Part shown: positions 1-5,183 of the stretch, piece by piece
How positions within the stretch are numbered: position 1 is the first letter of the stretch
Layout of the letters: each line of letters opens with the position of its first letter
Notes under the pieces: generated by a model
Databases searched by the model: none
What the model was told of the DNA's origin: nothing
What the model saw: only the letters and a program-made list of their open reading frames with translations
Source of the DNA: Oxalobacteraceae bacterium
GTDB taxonomy: Bacteria > Pseudomonadota > Gammaproteobacteria > Burkholderiales > Burkholderiaceae_D
Assembly: GCA_947453015.1 (NCBI GenBank)
Contig: CANGFL010000134.1
Location: 1 to 5,183, forward strand
Reading direction: 5' to 3'
Length of the DNA: 5,183 nucleotides
Program-made: the position numbers and the translations under genes

Positions 1-588
1 GATGATGAACTCGATCGTAAAGCAGCGCTGCGCGAACACGTGCAAGCGGTATCGGATCGAATTACCGAGTTAGCTGATCGTCGTTACTTCGAGCTGGGCG
101 AACTCAACTCACCCGATATGGTGTTTATGTTTATTCCGATTGAGTCAGCGTTTGTTGAAGCCATGCGCGCCGATGAGCAGCTATTTCAAAAAGCGTTGGA
201 GCGTAATGTATTAGTCGCTACACCGACCACCTTGCTGACTAGCTTAAATATCGTGCGTCAGCTGTGGCGCTTCGAGCACCAGAATGCGCATAGTGCAGAG
301 CTGGCTGACAGTGCCTCGCAGTTGTATCAAAAATTTCTAGGCTTTATTAGCTCTATGGAAGATTTGGGGCGTAAACTCGATTCAGCAAAAGCGAGTTACA
401 CGACTGCCTATTCTCAGCTGTACAGTGGTCGTGGAAACCTGATTAAGCGCGCCAAAGATTTTGAACGTTTGGGCGTGGCCGTGCAGAAGGAATTGCCGCA
501 AGAATTGGTCGATAAGGCTGAGCTGGAATTGGACTACCTTCCTTCTGTTGACGAGCTAAATAGCGACGATAAAGATAGGGCCGCCTGA
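1..588 (+). CDS. rmuC: RmuC-family DNA recombination protein, C-terminal part
   Basis: This is the C-terminal 195 residues of RmuC; the gene runs off the left edge, so the start is not in the window. The reading frame is open from base 1, so the GTG at 40 is an internal valine, not a start. The family is predicted to be nuclease-like and is linked in E. coli to limiting recombination at inverted repeats; its biochemistry is poorly defined. Family blocks visible are NSPDMVFMFIPIESAF (about residues 36-51 of the fragment), VLVATPTTLL (70-79) followed by RQLWRFEHQN, and the late SGRGNLIKRAKDFERLGV block (142-159). A charged, poorly conserved tail follows. The protein ends with TGA at 586-588 and is followed 17 bases later by a terminator, so it is the last gene of its transcript and probably unrelated to the genes to its right. 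Confidence 0.93.
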   Translation, partial: DDELDRKAALREHVQAVSDRITELADRRYFELGELNSPDMVFMFIPIESAFVEAMRADEQLFQKALERNVLVATPTTLLTSLNIVRQLWRFEHQNAHSAELADSASQLYQKFLGFISSMEDLGRKLDSAKASYTTAYSQLYSGRGNLIKRAKDFERLGVAVQKELPQELVDKAELELDYLPSVDELNSDDKDRAA

Positions 589-604
589 CAACGCGCCTAT
601 GAAT

Positions 605-637
605 CACGCTTGATGCATTGCAGCGTGCTTTTTTTTT
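605..637 (+). terminator. Intrinsic terminator after rmuC
   Basis: The 6-bp stem CACGCT (605-610) pairs with AGCGTG (622-627) around an 11-base loop. One base later comes a run of nine T (629-637). The stem is short and the loop large, but the T run is strong and it sits just after the rmuC stop codon. It would separate rmuC transcription from the small exported-protein gene at 687. Confidence 0.75.
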
Positions 638-686
638 GGACTCATGACTAAAATCATATCGATTCTTCCCACATGAGGAGGTTGAT

Positions 687-1082
687 ATGGTCCGAGCATT
701 GCTGTTGCGTTGCCTCAGGTCGTTACCTATCCTGTTGGCAGTTTGTCTGGTTTGCCCTCAACTCGCCAGCGCACACGCGCTGAGCAAACAAGAGTGTTCT
801 GAGGGGGCTGACTTCATTCGTAATGCCGCGCTTTCACGCGATAGCGGCATGTCTGAAATTTCATTCATGGAAGTCTTTGATAACGACCTAGCGATGCTGA
901 AGTCGATTCCGGCTTCATTGCGTTGGTTCGTCCAAGATGATGATGACGCCGAGTTTCTGAGAGCCGCTCTGCACGAAGTCTTTCGCAAGCCTAACGCACC
1001 TGAACGACACGCTGAGCTCTTTGGCGAAGTTTGCCTTCTGCGCGCAGGCGAATGGCATGGCAAGGGCACGCTGAGAACATAA
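687..1082 (+). CDS. Small exported protein of unknown function
   Basis: This 131-residue protein starts at the ATG at 687, five bases after a strong Shine-Dalgarno sequence GAGGAGG (675-681). The N-terminus is a classic Sec signal peptide: Arg3, Arg8 and Arg11, a hydrophobic core at about residues 13-23, and an A-S-A cleavage motif at 27-29. A periplasmic or secreted mature protein of about 102 residues is predicted. The mature part contains only two cysteines (Cys37 and Cys116), which could form a disulfide. It is acidic and helical in character, with EGADFIRNAALSRDSGMS (39-56), SLRWFVQDDDD (77-87) and an HEVFRKPNAPERH segment (96-108). I recognise the general look from small uncharacterised proteobacterial proteins but can give no function. 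It is convergent with the P450, 50 bases apart, with no clear terminator between them. Cys9, Cys20 and Cys23 lie in the signal peptide and form no lipobox at the predicted cleavage point. Confidence 0.82.
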   Translation: MVRALLLRCLRSLPILLAVCLVCPQLASAHALSKQECSEGADFIRNAALSRDSGMSEISFMEVFDNDLAMLKSIPASLRWFVQDDDDAEFLRAALHEVFRKPNAPERHAELFGEVCLLRAGEWHGKGTLRT

Positions 1083-1132
1083 GCTGTTCAGCTAATCGAG
1101 ATAGGGAATGCCTAGCGATTGATAGCTCAGCT

Positions 1133-2362
1133 TCAGAGAGCCTTAACGAAGGCGGGTATCTGCAGATACCCGCGAAAGCGTACGCGACCACCGCGTAAGG
1201 GCGGACCCGCTAAAGCGTAGTTGGGAAAACGCTTGATGAAACGTCCGATAGCGATTTGTCCTTCAAGTCGAGCCAGGCTCATGCCTGCGCATGCGTGGGT
1301 ACCGCTCGCAAAGGCTAAGTGGCGATTCGGTGTGCGCGCTATATCGAAAATCTCAGGGTCGTTGAATTGAGATGGGTCACGATTCGCAGCACCAATGCAC
1401 AAAGTGACTCGCGTTTGCGGTGGCATGGTGAAACCGCCAACTTCGACAGTCTCGGTGGTAATGCGATTGCCGAGTTGATTAGAACTTTCGTAGCGCAGCA
1501 TTTCTTCAACAGCCGGTTTAATTAAATCGGGTTGGTTGATCAAGCGTTCACGTTGGCTAGTGTATTTAGCTAAGCAAACTAAGCCATTACCAATCAGATT
1601 AGTTGTGGTTTCGTGCCCTGCATTGAGTAAAAAAATACAATTGTGAATTAATTCTTTAGCGCTGAGTTTTTCTCCATCGGCTTCACCGAGTATGAGTCGC
1701 GTTAGCACATCGATGTCTGGATTACCTGGATGCGCGCGACGGCGCGCGATCAAGTCAGTCAGGTACTCGATAAATTCGGACACAGCGTGATTGCCTCGTT
1801 CGGCCACGTCGTCACTCAAAACAGGTTCAAGCGCGCCTAATATGGCCAACGACCATTCACGTAAGGGACCTCGTTCATCAACGGGCACATCAAGCAAATT
1901 GCCGATTACTTCAATCGGTATCGCTGAGGCGAAATCGTCGATCAGATCGATAGAGTGTTTTTCTTCCATACGATCTAGCAGGCTATCGACCAAGCGTATC
2001 AATCCTTCTTCCATGCCTGCGATGGCGCGGGGAGTGAGCGCTCCCGAAATTAATTTTCGAACACGTGTGTGTAATGGTGGATCAGAAAAAACCAGACTCG
2101 TGGTGTGATGCTCATACAGTGGCGAGTCGCCGTATTTGGGTTTGAATTCTAATTTTTTATCTGAGCTGAAGCTCTTAGGATTTTTGTAGATACTGACTAA
2201 ATCATCGTAGCGAGTTAAGAAGTAGCTACCGTCGCCCAAGCGTTTTACCGGAGCATGCTCGCGCAAGGCACGATAGATGGGGTAGGGGTTGTCGTGAAAT
2301 CCGGTGGGTAAATGCGATAGCTCGAAAGTCTCTGCAATCTGCTCAGCGTGGTTCGCGCTCAT
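1133..2362 (-). CDS. Cytochrome P450 (bacterial soluble, class I type)
   Basis: A complete 409-residue protein, the usual length for soluble bacterial P450 monooxygenases, with no signal peptide or membrane anchor. The hallmarks are all present. The I-helix oxygen-activation motif is AGHETT (248-253, acid Glu251, Thr252). The K-helix ExxR is E287-M-L-R290. The NRDPSQFNDPEIFDIAR region (327-343) is present. The haem loop is FASGTHACAG (351-360), with Cys358 as the axial thiolate; Ala352 replaces the more common Gly. SDPPLHTRVRKLIS (93-106) matches the C-helix region that contacts haem propionates. Such enzymes take electrons from a ferredoxin and its reductase, neither of which is encoded here, and the substrate cannot be read from the sequence. 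The ATG at 2362 has only a weak ribosome site. The gene lies downstream of pqqA on the same strand but is separated from it by a terminator, so it is probably transcribed separately. Confidence 0.95.
   Translation of the reverse strand: MSANHAEQIAETFELSHLPTGFHDNPYPIYRALREHAPVKRLGDGSYFLTRYDDLVSIYKNPKSFSSDKKLEFKPKYGDSPLYEHHTTSLVFSDPPLHTRVRKLISGALTPRAIAGMEEGLIRLVDSLLDRMEEKHSIDLIDDFASAIPIEVIGNLLDVPVDERGPLREWSLAILGALEPVLSDDVAERGNHAVSEFIEYLTDLIARRRAHPGNPDIDVLTRLILGEADGEKLSAKELIHNCIFLLNAGHETTTNLIGNGLVCLAKYTSQRERLINQPDLIKPAVEEMLRYESSNQLGNRITTETVEVGGFTMPPQTRVTLCIGAANRDPSQFNDPEIFDIARTPNRHLAFASGTHACAGMSLARLEGQIAIGRFIKRFPNYALAGPPLRGGRVRFRGYLQIPAFVKAL
1152..1173. repeat. Perfect 22-bp palindrome in the 3' end of the P450 gene
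   Basis: The left arm GCGGGTATCTG (1152-1162) is followed directly by its reverse complement CAGATACCCGC (1163-1173), with no spacer. It lies inside the coding sequence, covering the residues around RGYLQIPA, just before the P450 stop. In RNA it could fold as a 9-bp stem with a 4-base loop on either strand. A smaller hairpin, GCCTT (1140-1144) with AAGGC (1149-1153), overlaps its edge. There is no T run on either side, so it is not a standard intrinsic terminator. Confidence 0.8.
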
Positions 2363-2391
2363 GGAATTATTCGCTAGGGATGATGCACCGA

Positions 2392-2397
2392 ATTATA
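2392..2397 (-). promoter_or_regulatory. Candidate -10 element for the P450 gene
   Basis: The minus strand reads a perfect TATAAT here, about 30 bases before the P450 start codon, giving a short leader of roughly 20 bases. At 16-18 bases upstream the hexamers are GATAGC-like and bear no resemblance to TTGACA, and there is no TG extension. The combination suggests a promoter that needs an activator or upstream AT-rich contacts. It lies after the pqqA terminator, consistent with the P450 having its own transcript. Confidence 0.45.
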
Positions 2398-2435
2398 GGC
2401 TGCGAGTTGAGGCAGCTATCGTTCCGTCGGTAGCA

Positions 2436-2455
2436 AATAAATTATCAATAAATTA
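2436..2455. repeat. Two AATAAATTA direct repeats, 11-bp period
   Basis: The 9-base word AATAAATTA occurs at 2436-2444 and again at 2447-2455, offset by 11 bases, close to one DNA helical turn. Relative to the P450 -10 element this is roughly -50 to -70. It could act as an UP-like AT-rich element or as a tandem protein-binding site. AT-rich sequence makes short repeats common, so a functional role is only a suggestion. Confidence 0.4.
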
Positions 2456-2466
2456 AGTTCACGCAT

Positions 2467-2497
2467 AAAAAAAGACGACCTCTTGGTCGTCCTTTTC
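2467..2497 (-). terminator. Intrinsic terminator of the pqqA transcript
   Basis: Read on the minus strand, GACGACC (plus 2485-2491) forms a 7-bp perfect stem with GGTCGTC (plus 2474-2480) around the loop AAGA, followed at once by seven T (the A run at 2467-2473). This is a textbook rho-independent terminator ending the pqqA message before the P450 promoter. On the plus strand the same stem is followed by CTTTTCT, so weak two-way activity is possible, but no plus-strand gene needs it. Confidence 0.9.
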
Positions 2498-2510
2498 TAA
2501 AAACCCTTGA

Positions 2511-2537
2511 AGCAGCCAACCTTGCGGTAAGGCTGCT
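2511..2537 (-). other. Hairpin just after the pqqA stop codon
   Basis: AGCAGCC (2511-2517) pairs with GGCTGCT (2531-2537), and an inner ACC/GGT pairing closes a TTGC loop with small bulges. It begins 11 bases after the pqqA stop on the minus strand and precedes the separate terminator. It has no T run of its own. A plausible role is protecting the 3' end of a very short, highly expressed message. It recalls the stem-loops found between pqqA and pqqB in other organisms, but no pqqB follows here. Confidence 0.6.
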
Positions 2538-2548
2538 AACCTGCCGAA

Positions 2549-2623
2549 TTAACGGTTGGCGATGTACATTGTGATTTCGAAACCAAAACGCAGATCAGTT
2601 GCTGCTGGTGTAGTCCAGTTCAT
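2549..2623 (-). CDS. pqqA: PqqA, precursor peptide of pyrroloquinoline quinone
   Basis: A 24-residue peptide beginning MNWTTPAATDLR and ending FGFEITMYIANR. It matches the PqqA family closely: Trp and Pro near the start, the D-L-R block, then G-F-E-x-T-M-Y and a final A-N-R. Glu16 and Tyr20 are the two residues whose side chains are joined by the radical SAM enzyme PqqE, with PqqD as peptide chaperone, and which become PQQ after proteolysis and the PqqB and PqqC steps. The family is 23-29 residues long, so the gene is complete. The ATG at 2623 is chosen because AGGAG (plus 2630-2634) lies six bases before it; that site directly abuts the in-frame ATG at 2629, leaving no spacing. The gene stands alone: a hairpin and terminator follow and pqqB-E are not in the window. 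It is divergent from a MoxY-like kinase, a likely regulator. Confidence 0.93.
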   Translation of the reverse strand: MNWTTPAATDLRFGFEITMYIANR

Positions 2624-2883
2624 AGCCATCTCCTAATTGATGTTGATTATTAATTTACTAAGCCAAGGGTTGGTCTAGCGAAGTGAATAATGCCTGTGAG
2701 TCGCATTCAAGGCATCTGCGAAACGCTGAATTGCATCTAATGATTTTCATGAACCCGACGGATGCTCTCACACAGACAAAGAATCGGCCTCAGTTGGAAA
2801 AGCCTGCTGCTATGATGCGATCCACTCAATGTCTGCAAGTGATTTAAGACACTAAATAGATTTATGTTGCGCTGCATCGAAAA
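2624..2883. promoter_or_regulatory. Divergent regulatory region between pqqA and the kinase gene
   Basis: These 260 bases hold no further gene that I can support and must carry promoters in both directions. For pqqA, a weak minus-strand pair can be drawn: TTGAAT (plus 2705-2710) and TATTCA (plus 2684-2689) with a short 15-base spacer. The dyad TCGCA (2701-2705) with TGCGA (2717-2721) overlaps that -35 position and is a candidate operator. The word GCATCT also recurs at 2713 and 2733. None of these matches a binding consensus I know. The ribosome site for pqqA (2630-2634) is at the left edge. The kinase start at the right edge lacks a clear ribosome site. Confidence 0.4.
2808..2816 (+). promoter_or_regulatory. 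Candidate extended -10 promoter for the kinase-regulator operon
   Basis: TGC followed by TATGAT (2811-2816) forms an extended -10 motif on the plus strand, about 68 bases before the first kinase ATG. The position 17 bases upstream (around 2788) does not resemble TTGACA, which extended -10 promoters tolerate. This is a single short motif match, so confidence is low. Confidence 0.35.
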
Positions 2884-4317
2884 ATGACACCTCATTCCGC
2901 TCACGAAATTTACCCCTCCGAGGCAGAGCTTTCTGCATCCGGCAGTCGTGTCATGAGCTTGCGCCTGAAGATTAACCTCGTGTTCTCGGCACTGACATTT
3001 CTTTTATTTGCCATTCTGATTGTGGTGGAGGTCGTAGCTACCCGCAATAGCGTAGGTGAAGAAATGGAAGCTTCCGGACGAATTGCTACGCAGTTGTTAA
3101 CGCGGATCAGTAGTTTTTATGCGCACAATGATTTACCGGAATTAGTTAATTTTTTGCGCGATACCGGTCGTGTGCGTGCTAACGATATTCGCCTCTATGA
3201 TCAGAGCGACCACTTGCTGTATCAATCGCCGCCATCAATTTACAAAGCAGGTCGTAATGCACCTGAGTGGTACGCCGCGCTAGTCGCTCCGCCCGACAAT
3301 GAGCGTGTGATTCAATTGCCAAATGCTCGGTTGGTTATTCAAACCAATCCAACGCGTGCAGTGCTGGATGGTTGGGATAATTTGCTCGACATATTATTTG
3401 CTGAGCTGACCTTATTTTTATTGGCTGATTTGTTGATACTCTGGTTGGTGGGACGCTGGCTTGAGCCTTTAGAAAAAGTGCAGCAAGGTTTGCGCGAGTT
3501 GGGTCAGGGAGATCATAAAGTACGTTTACCCCCACTAGCAGGCAAAGAAGCAGGTGAAATGGGTCGTGCATTTAATCGCATGGCTCAGGCAGTAGAAGAA
3601 AACATCCAAGTCAGGCAAGCCAGTGCTGAGGCACAGGCCAGACTCGACGCGCAACGAGATTTCACCAAACTGCTGCATGCGCGTATTGAGGAAGAACGCG
3701 CCGCCTTAGCGCTTGAGCTACATGATGAGCTAGGTCAATCACTGACCGCGATACGCAGTATTGCTAAATCCTTGATGCAGCATCCGACTGTGGCGGGTAG
3801 CCCGATAGAGCAGCATGCAACCATGTTGTTCGATACCGCAGGCATGACATCGGATGCTATGCACAGAATGATTCCTCGCTTGCGACCGATTAAACTTGAA
3901 GGCATGGGCTTAGTCGATGCTGTGCGTGATTTATTGACGCAGAGTCAGCAAAACAATCCGAATCTGCGTTTGGATTTAGCCGTTAGTGGTGAGTTGTCTG
4001 ATATCGATGACGGGCTTGAATTAACGGCGTACCGTATAGTGCAGGAAGCCGTGACGAATATCATTCGGCATGCCCAGGCTAGTCGTGCACATGTAACGAT
4101 AGAGGTGAGAGAAGGGCAGCTGCATTTGTCCATTGCCGACAATGGTATCGGTGCTCAAACACTTAAGCGCGATGGTCACTACGGAGTCCGTGGAATGCAA
4201 GAGCGAGCAGAGTCCCATGGAGGAATGATTGAGTTCAAACCTTCTAGCGAAGGTGGGTTAGAAGTGCAGGCAATTTTTCCCTTGAAGCAAAGTAGTCAAG
4301 AGAGTGGCAAAGAATGA
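2884..4317 (+). CDS. MoxY-like sensor histidine kinase (LapD/MoxY sensor, HAMP, HisKA_3, HATPase)
   Basis: A 477-residue inner-membrane sensor kinase. The order is membrane segment (about 27-51), periplasmic region (about 52-163), second membrane segment (about 166-190), HAMP linker (about 190-240), a charged helical stretch, HisKA_3 dimerisation domain, and HATPase. The phosphate-accepting histidine is His280 in LELHDELGQ. The N-box is QEAVTNIIRHA (Asn392), the G1 box is ADNGIG (418-423), and the G2 box is YGVRGMQERA (433-442), all intact. The periplasmic block RLYDQSDHLLYQSPPSIYKAG (103-123) resembles the LapD/MoxY N-terminal sensor domain, named after the Paracoccus methanol-oxidation regulator MoxY. 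The first ATG (2884) is given, but ATG at 2953 (Met24, then SLRLKIN) places the membrane helix right after the start, as is usual. Neither has a clear ribosome site. It overlaps the response regulator gene by four bases and is divergent from pqqA. The signal is unknown; an alcohol- or PQQ-related cue is inferred. Confidence 0.92.
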   Translation: MTPHSAHEIYPSEAELSASGSRVMSLRLKINLVFSALTFLLFAILIVVEVVATRNSVGEEMEASGRIATQLLTRISSFYAHNDLPELVNFLRDTGRVRANDIRLYDQSDHLLYQSPPSIYKAGRNAPEWYAALVAPPDNERVIQLPNARLVIQTNPTRAVLDGWDNLLDILFAELTLFLLADLLILWLVGRWLEPLEKVQQGLRELGQGDHKVRLPPLAGKEAGEMGRAFNRMAQAVEENIQVRQASAEAQARLDAQRDFTKLLHARIEEERAALALELHDELGQSLTAIRSIAKSLMQHPTVAGSPIEQHATMLFDTAGMTSDAMHRMIPRLRPIKLEGMGLVDAVRDLLTQSQQNNPNLRLDLAVSGELSDIDDGLELTAYRIVQEAVTNIIRHAQASRAHVTIEVREGQLHLSIADNGIGAQTLKRDGHYGVRGMQERAESHGGMIEFKPSSEGGLEVQAIFPLKQSSQESGKE

Positions 4318-4955
4318 AAACTCCGATCAATGTGATGTTGGTAGATGATCATGCCGTGGTTCGTTTTGGATTCCGCATGCTGCTGGATGCAACGGAAGAT
4401 ATACGCGTGGTTGCCGAGGCCGAGTCCGCTGAGGTGGCCTATCAACTTATACCGACCGCTAAGCCTGATGTCATTGTGATGGATATATCACTCGGCGGCA
4501 CGATGGGCGTCGAAGCAACCCGACGTATCGTGGCGCGCGACAAGATGGCGCGGGTTTTAGGTTTGTCGTCGCACGAAGACCCTAGCTATGTACGTTATAT
4601 GTTGAAAGCTGGTGCGCTTGGATATCTTTCAAAGCGCAGCGCGCCCGATGAACTCATGCATGCCATACGTCAGGTTGCTGAAGGACGTATGTACATTGAT
4701 AGCCAACTCTCGCAACGCATGGCGTTGGAAGAATTCAATGGTGAAAAAAGCCCAATTGAAGTTTTATCCGAAAGAGAATTTGGCGTTTTCATTCAACTTG
4801 CCAAAGGATCTTCCGTCAATCAAATTGCTGAAATGCTGAATATTTCACCGCGTACCGTTGGTACTCATCTGTATAACGTTAAACAAAAACTCGGCGTGGC
4901 TAATCAAGCAGAGTTAGCGCTGATCGCGGTGCGGCATGGGCTGATAGAGCTGTAG
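4314..4955 (+). CDS. LuxR-family (NarL/FixJ-type) response regulator, MoxX-like
   Basis: A complete 213-residue two-domain DNA-binding response regulator. The receiver domain (about 5-120) has the acidic pair Asp11-Asp12, the phosphate-accepting Asp57 in VIVMDISLGG, the switch Ser85 in GLSSHED, and Lys107 in YLSKRSA. The LuxR-type helix-turn-helix (about 147-210) reads VLSEREFGVFIQLAKGSSVNQ and continues through IAEMLNISPRTVGTHLYNVKQ. Its start ATG overlaps the kinase stop as ATGA, so the two are translationally coupled and almost certainly cognate partners. By family and by the nearby pqqA, the likely role is transcriptional control of PQQ-dependent alcohol oxidation or PQQ supply, comparable to MoxX, or to AgmR/ErbR and ExaE of Pseudomonas. 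The target promoters are inferred; the divergent pqqA promoter region is the first candidate. No clear terminator is seen downstream. Confidence 0.92.
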   Translation: MKTPINVMLVDDHAVVRFGFRMLLDATEDIRVVAEAESAEVAYQLIPTAKPDVIVMDISLGGTMGVEATRRIVARDKMARVLGLSSHEDPSYVRYMLKAGALGYLSKRSAPDELMHAIRQVAEGRMYIDSQLSQRMALEEFNGEKSPIEVLSEREFGVFIQLAKGSSVNQIAEMLNISPRTVGTHLYNVKQKLGVANQAELALIAVRHGLIEL

Positions 4956-5047
4956 GGTTCGGTTAAATCAAGCATCGTCGCTCGCCTAATATCTACCGAA
5001 AACTAAGCTGGTCGCTAATTAGCCGTCATGGCTCGCTGGAATAGCCG

Positions 5048-5068
5048 CTAATCCGGTCTAATCCGGTC
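5048..5068. repeat. Tandem 10-bp repeat CTAATCCGGT, two copies
   Basis: CTAATCCGGT occurs at 5048-5057 and again directly at 5058-5067, with one further matching C. It lies in the 228-base non-coding tail after the response regulator. That tail also holds the 10-bp palindrome GCTAATTAGC (5014-5023), and a GGAGC/GCTCC inverted repeat at 5156-5160 and 5175-5179. No gene, tRNA or convincing terminator is visible in the tail. The role is unknown and may be nil. Confidence 0.5.
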
Positions 5069-5183
5069 ACCATTCGGGTTTCACTTAACTCGATACTCTG
5101 TTCATCGCCGTTCCCAGCCTATTTTTACAAGCTAAATAAGCCGGTTTAAGAGGACGGAGCGCTCGCAAGACTCTGCTCCAGCC

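Noticed and set aside
40..42. GTG as the start of the first coding region
   Set aside because: The frame is open to base 1 and the protein is clearly the C-terminal part of RmuC, so this codon is internal.
1083..1132. Bidirectional terminator between the exported protein and the P450
   Set aside because: Only a 5-bp AGCTG/CAGCT stem with a 2-base loop is present, with no T run in either direction.
758..1191. Minus-strand open frames opposite the small exported protein
   Set aside because: They lie antisense to a gene with a good signal peptide and ribosome site, are low-complexity in Ser/Arg/Ala, and show no family motif.
1319..2108. Plus-strand open frames opposite the P450
   Set aside because: They are antisense shadows of a fully motif-supported P450 and have no recognisable features.
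2627..2629. Upstream in-frame ATG as the pqqA start
   Set aside because: The AGGAG ribosome site touches this codon with no spacing. The ATG at 2623 has a 6-base spacing and gives the normal PqqA N-terminus.
2864..2887. Seven-codon leader peptide before the kinase
   Set aside because: There is no ribosome site and no meaningful sequence. It is kept only as a note on start choice.
3335..4839. Minus-strand and alternate-frame open frames within the kinase and regulator genes
   Set aside because: They overlap two genes whose catalytic motifs are intact, and none has a plausible domain.
5100..5183. Possible terminator or RNA gene in the tail after the regulator
   Set aside because: The best stem, around 5119-5142, is interrupted and lacks a proper T run, and no tRNA-like fold or conserved T-loop sequence is visible.

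Overview
The window looks like proteobacterial chromosome of roughly even base composition. It has an RmuC gene, an HAMP/HisKA_3 histidine kinase with a LuxR-type response regulator, and a PQQ precursor peptide. A beta- or gammaproteobacterium able to use PQQ-dependent alcohol (possibly methanol) dehydrogenases fits best. The taxonomy is inferred from gene style only.

Layout. Positions 1-588 hold the C-terminal 195 residues of RmuC (+), followed by a good intrinsic terminator (605-637). Positions 687-1082 (+) encode a small exported protein of unknown function with two cysteines in the mature part. Convergent to it, 1133-2362 (-) encodes a complete class I-type cytochrome P450 with all hallmark motifs. 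Between the P450 and the kinase, on the minus strand, sits the gene most easily missed: a 24-codon pqqA (2549-2623). It is the ribosomally made precursor of pyrroloquinoline quinone, with the Glu and Tyr that become the cofactor. It has its own hairpin and terminator and is not followed by pqqB-E. Reading the other way from the shared 260-bp intergenic region, 2884-4317 (+) is a membrane histidine kinase with a LapD/MoxY-like periplasmic sensor region. Its stop overlaps the start of a LuxR-family response regulator (4314-4955) by four bases. The last 228 bases show no gene, only short repeats.

How it may work together. A MoxY/MoxX-like two-component system lies divergent to pqqA. Systems of this class (MoxYX in Paracoccus, the Erc/Erb and Exa regulators in Pseudomonas) control PQQ-dependent alcohol oxidation. 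The simplest reading is that an envelope signal seen by the kinase leads the regulator to switch on pqqA, and perhaps the neighbouring P450 and a dehydrogenase elsewhere. The P450 promoter has a perfect -10 but no recognisable -35, which suits activator control. The link between P450 and PQQ is inference. The pqqA identification is the firm part.
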